Shown here: positions 8,866-15,309 of the stretch, one piece after another | How the letters are laid out: each line of letters begins with the position of its first letter | Position numbering within the stretch: the stretch's first letter is position 1 | Assembly (NCBI GenBank): GCA_002084435.1 | Contig: NBLG01000010.1 | Location: 1 to 19,381, forward strand | DNA: 19,381 nt | Direction of reading: 5' to 3' | Source: Tenericutes bacterium 4572_104 | Lineage (GTDB): Bacteria; Bacillota_I; Bacilli_A; Izemoplasmatales; UBA5603 | Program-made: the position numbers and the translations under genes | Notes under the pieces: generated by a model | Told to the model about the DNA's origin: nothing | What the model saw: the letters and a program-made list of their open reading frames with translations, nothing else | Database searches by the model: none

Positions 8866-8874
8866 ATTGTAGCA
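8866..8874 (-). promoter_or_regulatory. Extended -10 promoter of argS
   Basis: TGCTACAAT on the minus strand, 20 bases before the argS start. The -35 region is weak. It lies between the ABC-F stop and argS. No terminator hairpin is visible in that gap, so ABC-F transcripts may also read into argS. Confidence 0.55.
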
Positions 8875-8899
8875 CAAAATCTCTTATTTTATGCGTTTT

Positions 8900-10738
8900 T
8901 TATGTTTTTGATAGGTCTTCAATTTCTTCATATAATGATTCAATACTTGATTCTTTTGATTTTATTTCATCATTTTTCTTTTGATATTTTATTTTATCCA
9001 AATATATCTCTTCATCAAATAACTGTTGTTTTAACCTATCTAATTCAAGTTCATTTTCTTCAATTTGTAAAATTATCTTTTGAATTTTTTTCTCTTTGTC
9101 TACTGTTTTTGTTCTCTTTGTTTTTTGAGGTTCTTTTTTCTCGCTTTCTATTTTTTTAATATATGATATATAGTCTGTATAATTGCCATCAAACACAAGG
9201 ATTTTCTGGTCAATACTTATAATTTTGCTTGCGACCTTATTTATAAAATATCTATCATGTGAAATAAATATAATCGGTCCTTCATATACTTCAAAAACAT
9301 CTTCAACTATGTTTTTAGTATCTAAGTCTAAATGGTTTGTTGGTTCATCTAATATTAGTAAATCAGGACTTTCAAGCATTAATAATAATATAGATAATCT
9401 AACCTTTTCCCCACCTGAAAGTACAGATACAAGTTTATAGGCATCTTCTCCTTTAAATAATACTCTAGCTAAATCAGTTCTCACTTCTTTAATTGTTTTA
9501 TATGGATATATATTTTGAATCACTTGCATTATAGTTAAATTTTCATCAAACTGAGATTGATTTTGATCAAAATATCCTATTTTCATTTCTTTATAAAACT
9601 TAAATGATCCCTTTAATGGTTTCACTAAATTCATTAATGTTTTAATTAAAGTTGTTTTACCAGCTCCATTAGGCCCGATTATCCCTACCTTTTCAAACCC
9701 TCTCATCTTAAAAGTAATTGGTTCAGTTAAGGGTTCTTCATAACCTATTTCTAATTTAAACAATTCTAATATGTAAATATTAGTTGGCCTTTTTGTGTTG
9801 AATTGAATTTTAATATGACTAGTTGTATCCGTTGGTTTTTCTATTTTTTTAATTCTATTTATTTTTTTAATTCTATCTTGTGCAATTGATGCTCGTTTAG
9901 AATTATATCTAAATCTATCCACAAAACTCTGTAAATGAGCTATTTCTTTCTTTTGTTTAAGGAATTGTTTCATCAAGAGTTCGTATCGCTTAACTTTTTC
10001 AGCTTCATAATAATCAAAATTACCATCATAGCGTTGAATTGTATGTTGATCGATTTCATATATTTTATTAACAACCTTGTTTATGAAATACTTATCATGA
10101 GTAATAACTAAAACAGCCCCAGAATATTGTTTTAAGTAGTCTTCTAACCATTCTATAATTTGAATATCCATATGATTAGTTGGTTCATCTAATATCAAAA
10201 GGTCTGGTTTAATCATCAAAAGTTTCGCAAAAGCAATTCTTGTTCTTTCACCACCAGAAAATGTTGATATTTTTCTCGAATATTCTTCTTTTTTAAACCC
10301 AAACTTAGTTAGCAACATATCTATAATGGTTTCATATTCATAACCACCAAGAATTTGATATTGATTCTCTAAACTTGAATAGCGATTCATTATTTTTTGA
10401 GAATGATCTGTCTTCATTTTATGTATTATTACATCTAGTTGATCCTTTATTTTAAGTAAATCATTGAATACCATTAAACATTCTTCATACATCGTATTTT
10501 CAACTGATGTAATAATATCTTGAGACAGATACCCAATCTTAGCTTGTTTAAAAATAAAAATTTCCCCAGAATCTGGGGTAATTTCTTTTAGTATCATTTT
10601 AATCAACGTTGTCTTCCCAACACCATTTCTTCCTATAAGAGCGATTTTTTCATGGCTATTAATTTCTAAAGAAACATTGTCAAAAAGTACATTACCACCA
10701 AATGTTTTTTTTAGGTTATTAATTTTAAGCAAATTCAT
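8900..10738 (-). CDS. ABC-F family ATPase (YdiF/Uup-like), ribosome-associated
   Basis: A soluble protein with two ABC ATPase domains and no membrane segments, the ABC-F layout. NBD1 has Walker A GRNGVGKTT (near 36), signature FSGGERTR and LILDEPTNHMD. An inter-domain linker rich in Lys/Arg (the P-site tRNA interaction motif region of this family) follows, then NBD2 with GPNGAGKTT (near 353), LSGGEKVR and LILDEPTNHLD. The last 70 or so residues are a charged coiled coil, as in YdiF and Uup. Family members act at the ribosomal E site to relieve stalling or protect from antibiotics; which of these applies here is unknown. An in-frame ATG exists 78 bases upstream (10816), but it lies in the -35 region. 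ATG 10738 has GGCGGTGA in place and begins at the conserved N-terminal strand, so 612 residues is the better model. Confidence 0.9.
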   Translation of the reverse strand: MNLLKINNLKKTFGGNVLFDNVSLEINSHEKIALIGRNGVGKTTLIKMILKEITPDSGEIFIFKQAKIGYLSQDIITSVENTMYEECLMVFNDLLKIKDQLDVIIHKMKTDHSQKIMNRYSSLENQYQILGGYEYETIIDMLLTKFGFKKEEYSRKISTFSGGERTRIAFAKLLMIKPDLLILDEPTNHMDIQIIEWLEDYLKQYSGAVLVITHDKYFINKVVNKIYEIDQHTIQRYDGNFDYYEAEKVKRYELLMKQFLKQKKEIAHLQSFVDRFRYNSKRASIAQDRIKKINRIKKIEKPTDTTSHIKIQFNTKRPTNIYILELFKLEIGYEEPLTEPITFKMRGFEKVGIIGPNGAGKTTLIKTLMNLVKPLKGSFKFYKEMKIGYFDQNQSQFDENLTIMQVIQNIYPYKTIKEVRTDLARVLFKGEDAYKLVSVLSGGEKVRLSILLLMLESPDLLILDEPTNHLDLDTKNIVEDVFEVYEGPIIFISHDRYFINKVASKIISIDQKILVFDGNYTDYISYIKKIESEKKEPQKTKRTKTVDKEKKIQKIILQIEENELELDRLKQQLFDEEIYLDKIKYQKKNDEIKSKESSIESLYEEIEDLSKT

Positions 10739-10787
10739 GTAATCACCGCCTAAAAGCCGTATTTGGCGAAATTTTAGTACCATAATC
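10739..10787 (-). promoter_or_regulatory. Leader of the ABC-F gene with possible RBS-masking hairpin
   Basis: In the minus-strand leader, TCGCC (10765-10769) can pair with GGCGG of the Shine-Dalgarno region (10746-10750), 5 bp including one wobble. A weaker alternative GCC/GGC pairing (10756-10758 with 10765-10767) would free the RBS. The stems are short and could be chance. Confidence 0.2.
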
Positions 10788-10816
10788 ATTGTAACAGATT
10801 TAAGATAATTAGACAA
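10788..10816 (-). promoter_or_regulatory. Promoter of the ABC-F gene
   Basis: On the minus strand a -35 TTGTCT (10811-10816) and an extended -10 TGTTACAAT (hexamer 10788-10793) are separated by 17 bases. This is one of the better sigma-A-like promoters in the window. It lies just downstream of the terminator of the preceding unit. Confidence 0.65.
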
Positions 10817-10829
10817 TAGAAAATTAGCA

Positions 10830-10857
10830 AAATAAAAAAGCAGTTTATCTGCTTTTT
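10830..10857 (-). terminator. Intrinsic terminator after the small membrane protein gene
   Basis: The minus strand reads AAAAAGCAG, a 5-base loop, CTGCTTTTT, then a further T-rich run: a 9-bp stem with U-tract. The stem starts at the TAA stop of the upstream gene (10856-10858). Confidence 0.8.
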
Positions 10858-11095
10858 ATGATGAATAAATTATTGCGAGGATTACATAAGCTAAATAATA
10901 CAATCCAGCAATTAATAATAAAACTCCCATTATAATTGAAACTATTTTAGCTCTTTTATCTACTTGACCAGTTTCTTTAAATTTCATTCTCTGTAAATAC
11001 TCTACCATTTTAACGGGATAAAAGGTAAAACGAATGCCAAAATAAATAAAAGCAAAAGCTATAACAAATCCTAAAAAAAGCATAAACCAATCCAT
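10856..11095 (-). CDS. Small two-helix membrane protein, function unknown
   Basis: A 79-residue protein with hydrophobic helices at about 4-22 and 50-75 flanking a basic cytosolic-type loop (FYPVKMVEYLQRMKFKETGQ). The layout recalls small DUF6199-like membrane proteins of Bacillota, but this is only a resemblance. It starts 3 bases after the stop of the E2-like gene. Its RBS (AAGGAT) is 12 bases away, so it is probably translated by coupling to that gene. A strong terminator follows, making a two-gene unit. The strict pairing suggests a shared membrane-related role, which is inference. Confidence 0.7.
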   Translation of the reverse strand: MDWFMLFLGFVIAFAFIYFGIRFTFYPVKMVEYLQRMKFKETGQVDKRAKIVSIIMGVLLLIAGLYYLAYVILAIIYSS

Positions 11096-11098
11096 ACA

Positions 11099-11965
11099 TT
11101 AATCAACATCCTTTTCAATATGATCTAATCTTTCATCTAAAATATAAGGGTTTTCCATAAATTTTTTAAATACTCTTAAAGATAAAGAATTATATAATCC
11201 ATCACTTATTCGTTCATCAACTACAACTCCAGCTTTTAACATCTTTTTCACAACGATTTCTTTTGATTGACGATCTTTTACAACTGGCTCATATTTTTCT
11301 TGTCCAATAGAAATAAATATCCCTGTTGTCCCTATGTTGTAAATGTGATGAAATACAGGTGGCATTTTTATTGATTTTAAATGGACTAAAAATACTGATG
11401 TATGAAATGGACTCGCTTCTAATACTGATTTTGGCATCATTCCGTGTTTATCTAAGAATACCAAAAAACGGACCATTACTTTAATGAAGAAGTTAGGTAC
11501 CATTGTTAGTAATTTTGCAAGCTTATCAGTATCATTTGTCTTATCCATACCTTTGTTTTCTTTAATAACTTTGTCTAATATTTCTTTAATATCATAGATA
11601 CTTTCAGTTCCTTTAAATGTAAGTTTCACCGTTGTTTCGTCAGCCTTATCAACTAACTTTTTCTTTATCGCAAATGATACTTGTATTTGATTTCTCTTAT
11701 AAATCCTTCCGTTCATTATAAAGCGGTTCATTTTAGGCCTTAAGGCAAGCGTTCTAACAATAGCCGTAACTAAAATATCTAAATATGTAAAACGAATACC
11801 TTCATTATCACGCTTATCATGAATATATTTATCGATGTTTTCACAATCATAATCCTGTGATTGCATAACCATTGCGTCATTTCTTTGAAACATAATATGT
11901 GGAACTACTCTCATTAATGGATCTATATGTTTAATCTTTTTACCATCGCTTCTTAGTCCAAACAT
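11099..11965 (-). CDS. Orphan E2-acyltransferase-like protein (CAT fold) without catalytic His
   Basis: A 288-residue protein that matches the catalytic domain of 2-oxoacid dehydrogenase E2 acyltransferases and chloramphenicol acetyltransferase: RPKMNRFI near 76-83, SPFHTSVFLV near 166, NIGTTGIFISIG near 210-221 and the C-terminal motif VDERISDG at 249-256. Active E2 enzymes have DHRxxDG here, where His is the general base; this protein has Glu251 instead. There is no lipoyl or E1/E3-binding domain and no pyruvate dehydrogenase genes nearby. From memory, similar stand-alone proteins with DERxxDG occur in other Bacillota, often annotated as E2 subunits, so the substitution may be a subfamily trait. 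The role is unknown. The RBS TAGGAGG lies 6 bases before ATG; the gene is co-transcribed with the small membrane protein gene. Confidence 0.78.
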   Translation of the reverse strand: MFGLRSDGKKIKHIDPLMRVVPHIMFQRNDAMVMQSQDYDCENIDKYIHDKRDNEGIRFTYLDILVTAIVRTLALRPKMNRFIMNGRIYKRNQIQVSFAIKKKLVDKADETTVKLTFKGTESIYDIKEILDKVIKENKGMDKTNDTDKLAKLLTMVPNFFIKVMVRFLVFLDKHGMMPKSVLEASPFHTSVFLVHLKSIKMPPVFHHIYNIGTTGIFISIGQEKYEPVVKDRQSKEIVVKKMLKAGVVVDERISDGLYNSLSLRVFKKFMENPYILDERLDHIEKDVD

Positions 11966-11999
11966 TTATTGCCTCCTATAGTTATATATATTTGTATTG

Positions 12000-12028
12000 A
12001 TTTTATCACAAATGTTTCACATATTCAA
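12000..12028 (-). promoter_or_regulatory. Promoter of the E2-like/membrane protein unit
   Basis: Minus strand: -35 TTGAAT (12023-12028), 17-base spacer, -10 TAAAAT (12000-12005) preceded by TG at the extended -10 position. It gives a leader of about 28 bases with TAGGAGG ahead of ATG 11965. It is divergent from the PAP2 promoter. Confidence 0.55.
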
Positions 12029-12074
12029 TGAAAAACATAACATTGAGATAAAACATATTTATAAATAGCTAAGT

Positions 12075-12085
12075 TATGATATAAT
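12075..12085 (+). promoter_or_regulatory. Extended -10 promoter of the PAP2 gene
   Basis: TATGATATAAT, 20 bases before the ATG at 12106. It is identical to the element ahead of the 7TM sensor, hydrolase and holA genes, but on the opposite strand. The -35 is weak. Confidence 0.6.
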
Positions 12086-12105
12086 TTTATTAATGAGGTG
12101 AAAAC

Positions 12106-12825
12106 ATGAATAAAAAGAGATTTACATATGCAATCATTCCATTTATACTTACTGCTTTATTACTATTTATTTCATATTTTGGTAATCAAATGTACGCAGA
12201 TATAGTTGGTAATACTGGAAAAGACTACAGTTATATCTTTTTAAAATTTAACCAATTAGTTCCCTTTCTATCTTGGACAATTTATCCTTATATCATTGCT
12301 TACCCATTTTGGGTATCTGCATTTTTCATTATCGCTTTTTATTCAAAAGATAATTTTTATAATATTTTAGCTGTTATTTTTATCACCTTTATTATTTGCG
12401 GTCTTTGGTATTTTTTCTTTCAATCTGACGTTGAAGCTTGGCGAGTTACTTCTGGATTATTTCTCAATGATAATTATTTAACTCCAAGAACTGATTTGAA
12501 TTTTACTGAAAAAATAGTAATGCTTATTTATCAGGCTGCTGGCCCTAGAAATGCTCTTCCATCAATGCATACATTGATGAGTTGGATTACAATTATAGGG
12601 GTAAGACATGATAAAACAATTCCTAAAAAATATAAAATACTTATTTGGGTTATAGCTTTATCTATCATTATTTCAACTCAAACATTAAAACAACATTATA
12701 TAATTGATTTGATTGTTGGAATGGCTTTAGCTGAGGGCACTTATTGGATTGTGCGAAACACAAAGTTTGTTTCATGGATTAGAAATTTGTTCACCAAAAT
12801 TAATTCTAAATTAAACCTTGAATAA
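12106..12825 (+). CDS. PAP2-superfamily membrane phosphatase/phosphotransferase
   Basis: A 239-residue membrane protein with about six helices. The PAP2 core motifs sit where expected: LPSMH (residues 151-155, motif 2) and STQTLKQHYIID (190-201, motif 3 with catalytic-type His197 and Asp201). Motif 3 lacks the classical Arg after Ser, a form I associate with the PAP2_3/Aur1-like branch. Motif 1 is not clear. Members dephosphorylate or transfer phospho-head groups of lipids at the membrane surface, so a role in phospholipid or lipid-carrier metabolism is likely; the substrate is unknown. The start is well supported by GAGGTG 5 bases upstream. It stands alone on the plus strand, divergent from the E2-like gene and convergent with pyk. 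Confidence 0.82.
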   Translation: MNKKRFTYAIIPFILTALLLFISYFGNQMYADIVGNTGKDYSYIFLKFNQLVPFLSWTIYPYIIAYPFWVSAFFIIAFYSKDNFYNILAVIFITFIICGLWYFFFQSDVEAWRVTSGLFLNDNYLTPRTDLNFTEKIVMLIYQAAGPRNALPSMHTLMSWITIIGVRHDKTIPKKYKILIWVIALSIIISTQTLKQHYIIDLIVGMALAEGTYWIVRNTKFVSWIRNLFTKINSKLNLE

Positions 12826-12830
12826 TTAAT

Positions 12831-12856
12831 AAAGCCAGCATAAGCTGGCTTTTTGT
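12831..12856 (+). terminator. Bidirectional terminator between PAP2 gene and pyk
   Basis: AAAGCCAGC, 4-base loop ATAA, GCTGGCTTT plus further T residues: a 9-bp perfect stem with U-tract on the plus strand, 5 bases after the PAP2 stop. The reverse strand also gives a hairpin followed by a T-rich run, so it can serve pyk as well. Confidence 0.85.
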
Positions 12857-12868
12857 ATACAATATATT

Positions 12869-14287
12869 TTATTCTATATCAATTATTCTCATGGTATTTG
12901 TTTTACCATGTTTTTGACCCCATCCTGAAGTCAATACCAAAGTAGCACCTTTTTTAAACCCAAAATCTTTAGCCACTTTCATAGCTACTTGGTCATGGGT
13001 TTGAAGATTAGAAATATCATCTGACATAGTCGCAAATACACCCCAATAATATGACAATCTACGACAGGTTTCAATACTATCTGTAATTGCGATAATAGGT
13101 TTACTAGGCCTAAACTTGCACATTCTTTTTGCAGTACCACCAGTTTCAGTAAAGGCAATTATCACCTCTGCTTTAGGCAGGGTCATAACAGCTTGACTAA
13201 CGGCGATTCCTATTGCGTCATTTACAGTATGTGAACTCGATTGAATTGCTTTTTCTAATCTATCTTCATAAGATATTGTATCTTCAATTGCTTTAGCAAT
13301 CGTATCCATTGTAAGAACAGATTCGATAGGATAATTTCCCGCAGCTGTTTCACCAGATAACATAATGGCATCAGATCCATCTAAAATAGCATTAGCTACA
13401 TCACTAGCTTCGGCTCTTGTAGGCCTTGGAAAATTAATCATTGATTCTAACATATGAGTAGCTGTTATAACAGGTTTACCTACTTCATTTGCTTTTGCGA
13501 TAATCTTTTTTTGATAAATTGGTACAAACTGAGTAGACACTTCAACACCAAGGTCTCCTCTAGCAACCATAATACCATCCACAACTTTTAGAATCTCATC
13601 TAAATTATCTACACCTTCTTGATTTTCTATTTTAGCGATAACTTCAATTTTAGGATAGTTTTCTTCTTTTAATATTTTTCTAACAGCTAGGACATCTTCT
13701 TTTCTTCTCACAAATGATAAAGCTATCATATCAAGTCTTTCTCTAGCTGCGAATCTTATATCTTCATCATCTTTTTTAGAAATATAAGGCATAGACAATT
13801 TAACATTTGGAACATTTACTCCTTTACGAGATTTAATAGTACCTGGATTAGCTATCTTACACTTAAACGAATCTTTATCCTTACTGATTACATCAAGTCT
13901 TATCTTGCCATCATCAATTAATAAAAAATCACCAACTTCAATATCATCAAATAATTCTAATGCAGTAATATGAAAACGTTCATTATTACCAACTACATCT
14001 TCTTTAACTATAGTGACAATATCACCTTTTTTAAATACTGCTTTATTATTTTCAAATACTCCAGTTCTAATTTCTGGACCCTTTGTGTCAGCCATAATTC
14101 CGATATAGCGATGTTTCTTTTCAGAAATACTACGAATCATTTCGATTCTTTTTTTATGTTCTTCTCTAGTTCCGTGAGAAAAATTAAGTCTACCTACATT
14201 CATTCCCGCATCAATTATTTTACTTATCATTTCAGGTGTATCGATTGCTGGGCCTATTGTACATATTATTTTTGTTTTTCGTTTCAT
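12869..14287 (-). CDS. pyk: Pyruvate kinase
   Basis: Converts phosphoenolpyruvate and ADP to pyruvate and ATP, the last step of glycolysis. The protein has 472 residues, the standard A/B/C-domain form, without the extra C-terminal PEP-utiliser-like domain of Bacillus enzymes. Motifs seen: GRLNFSHGT near residue 32, the B-domain insert after DTKGPEIRT, the signature VIAKIENQEGVDN, VARGDLGVE, and ITATHMLESM. In the last motif the usual Gln (ATQMLESM) is His; the catalytic Thr is kept. The start is firm: AAGGAGGT with about 6 bases before ATG. It is a single-gene unit with its own promoter containing palindromes, closed by a shared terminator. Confidence 0.96.
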   Translation of the reverse strand: MKRKTKIICTIGPAIDTPEMISKIIDAGMNVGRLNFSHGTREEHKKRIEMIRSISEKKHRYIGIMADTKGPEIRTGVFENNKAVFKKGDIVTIVKEDVVGNNERFHITALELFDDIEVGDFLLIDDGKIRLDVISKDKDSFKCKIANPGTIKSRKGVNVPNVKLSMPYISKKDDEDIRFAARERLDMIALSFVRRKEDVLAVRKILKEENYPKIEVIAKIENQEGVDNLDEILKVVDGIMVARGDLGVEVSTQFVPIYQKKIIAKANEVGKPVITATHMLESMINFPRPTRAEASDVANAILDGSDAIMLSGETAAGNYPIESVLTMDTIAKAIEDTISYEDRLEKAIQSSSHTVNDAIGIAVSQAVMTLPKAEVIIAFTETGGTAKRMCKFRPSKPIIAITDSIETCRRLSYYWGVFATMSDDISNLQTHDQVAMKVAKDFGFKKGATLVLTSGWGQKHGKTNTMRIIDIE

Positions 14288-14317
14288 TTAAATACCTCCT
14301 TGCGAAGCAACATATTT

Positions 14318-14357
14318 ATTATACAATATTTCATATGAAAAGCACATGAAAAATGTG
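14318..14357 (-). promoter_or_regulatory. pyk promoter with palindromes
   Basis: Minus-strand -10 TATAAT (14318-14323), about 31 bases before the start; the -35 region (14341-14346) is poor. The spacer contains a perfect 12-bp palindrome TTTCATATGAAA (14329-14340). The -35 side has an inverted repeat CACAT-N5-ATGTG (14343-14357). This arrangement would suit a repressor or activator site, but no regulator is identified. Confidence 0.45.
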
Positions 14358-14366
14358 TTCATTTTC

Positions 14367-14398
14367 AAAAAAAAAGGAAAGCTAATAAATTTGCTTCC
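14367..14398 (-). terminator. Terminator of the GH65-LiaF-HIT transcription unit
   Basis: On the minus strand GGAAGC pairs with GCTTTCC (one bulge), and is followed by a run of about nine T. The 5' arm lies inside the last codons and TAG stop of the HIT gene (14382-14384). Confidence 0.65.
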
Positions 14399-14756
14399 CC
14401 GGTATAACCGTTCTAACCCCTCCGCGCGGATTTAAAACATCTCCAAGATAACGCGGAATTAAATGTACATGTAAATGAAATACTGTCTGTCCTGCGGCAT
14501 GACCATTATTAATTCCAATATTATATCCATCTGGATGATATGTTTTGTCTATTATTTTTTTCATTTGTTTAATAGCTTCATTAATATCTTTCAATTCATC
14601 ATCATTAATAGAAAAATAATCAGGAATATGTCTTTTTGGTATTATAAGACAATGTCCCTTAGAAACAGGAAAAGAATCATATATTACAAAAATAGTATTG
14701 TTTTCATAAATAATATCTTTATGATCTTTATATTTTTGACAAAAGATACACATCAT
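14382..14756 (-). CDS. HIT-family nucleotide hydrolase
   Basis: A 124-residue histidine-triad protein of the Hint/HinT branch, hydrolysing nucleoside phosphoramidates or related nucleotide conjugates in the cytoplasm. The triad HLHVHLIPRY lies at residues 94-103, with His94, His96 and the catalytic-type His98. Cys3 and Cys6 (CIFC) are half of the zinc site common in this family. The start codon overlaps the TGA stop of the LiaF-like gene (ATGA) and has no strong RBS of its own, so translation is coupled. A second ATG follows immediately. It is the last gene of the unit starting at GH65. Confidence 0.93.
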   Translation of the reverse strand: MMCIFCQKYKDHKDIIYENNTIFVIYDSFPVSKGHCLIIPKRHIPDYFSINDDELKDINEAIKQMKKIIDKTYHPDGYNIGINNGHAAGQTVFHLHVHLIPRYLGDVLNPRGGVRTVIPGKQIY

Positions 14757-15043
14757 TTTCTAACAATTATTCCTATTCCAAGTACAATAAATATAGCTGG
14801 AATAATATATCCATTAATATCCCATCCATTTTCTCTTAACAAAAATCCAATTCCTAATACCAACAAAACAACATTTCCAATAGTAATACCAGTTCTAGAC
14901 ATAGATAGAAGTGCGGGGATAATTAAAAACAATGTCCACCAACCAGAAAAAAACAAATTAAATTTAACGAAATCAAATTTATCAAACAACAATAAAACTC
15001 CTAATAATAATAGAATCAATCCAAATAATGATTTCTTTTTCAT
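14753..15043 (-). CDS. LiaF-like (DUF5668-type) small membrane protein
   Basis: A 96-residue, strongly hydrophobic protein with about four short helices. The N-terminal GLILLLLGVLLLFDKF and the WWTLFLIIPALL segment resemble the LiaI/LiaF-like transmembrane region of envelope-stress proteins. It lacks the soluble C-terminal domain of LiaF, so it is at most the membrane part. The RBS GAAGGAG lies 7 bases before ATG and is made of the last codons of the pgmB remnant, whose stop is 2 bases upstream. It is followed by the HIT gene with a 4-base overlap and ends in TGA. Confidence 0.78.
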   Translation of the reverse strand: MKKKSLFGLILLLLGVLLLFDKFDFVKFNLFFSGWWTLFLIIPALLSMSRTGITIGNVVLLVLGIGFLLRENGWDINGYIIPAIFIVLGIGIIVRK

Positions 15044-15045
15044 AG

Positions 15046-15309
15046 TTATTCTCCTTCAATTATTTTATATATTTCTAGTAAATTATCCATACGATAATCA
15101 GCTAGAAGACTCTTTTTTGCATTATGTATAGCCACAACTATCATTTCAGCTGCTTTAGCAGCTTCTATTCCAGAAAAAGCATCTTCTACAACCATACATT
15201 CTCTTGGTTCTAACCCAAGTTTTTTTGAATCTATCATAAAAATTTCTAGATTTAGCTTTGAATAAGTAATATCAAATCCATCAGCTATAGCATCAAAATA
15301 ATCAATTAA
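15046..15309 (-). pseudogene. pgmB: C-terminal remnant of beta-phosphoglucomutase
   Basis: About 87 codons in one frame match the last third of HAD-family beta-phosphoglucomutase: YFDAIADGFDITYSK, then GLEPRECMVVEDAFSGIEAA, the motif IV region with the metal-binding Glu-Asp. The N-terminal part (nucleophile DxD motif, cap domain) is missing; the frame opens only at the end of the GH65 gene, with a TGA in that frame at 15313-15315. In the motif that is usually SKPxPE, both Pro are Leu (SKLNLE), a second sign of decay. An internal ATG at 15237 would give 63 residues but has no RBS. Beta-phosphoglucomutase normally converts the beta-glucose 1-phosphate made by GH65 phosphorylases to glucose 6-phosphate, and the two genes are often adjacent, so this is the residue of such an operon. 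Confidence 0.85.

Noticed and set aside
8569..9159. 196-codon open frame on the plus strand across the argS start and the ABC-F end
   Set aside because: It lies antisense to two clear genes and crosses their intergenic promoter; the translation is Phe/Leu/Ile/Ser-rich and it has no RBS or family motif.
9838..9875. Direct repeat of TTTTTTTAATTCTAT in the ABC-F gene
   Set aside because: It encodes the repeated Lys/Arg-rich RIKKINRIKK linker segment, a normal feature of the inter-domain region.
10739..10816. N-terminally longer ABC-F protein starting at ATG 10816
   Set aside because: The first ATG overlaps the -35 box, the extra 26 residues match nothing in the family, and ATG 10738 has a proper RBS.
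11983..12011. A second promoter (TTGTGA-N17-TATATA) for the E2-like gene
   Set aside because: Its start site would fall inside the Shine-Dalgarno sequence; the upstream TTGAAT/TAAAAT pair is more plausible.
14475..15131. 218-codon open frame on the plus strand over the HIT, LiaF-like and pgmB remnant region
   Set aside because: It is antisense to overlapping minus-strand genes with clear motifs (HLHVH). The translation is low-complexity (Ile/Asn/Phe), typical of the reverse of AT-rich genes.
15046..15237. A separate 63-residue HAD-like gene starting at ATG 15237
   Set aside because: Homology continues upstream of the ATG in the same frame and the ATG has no RBS, so it is an internal codon of the pgmB remnant.
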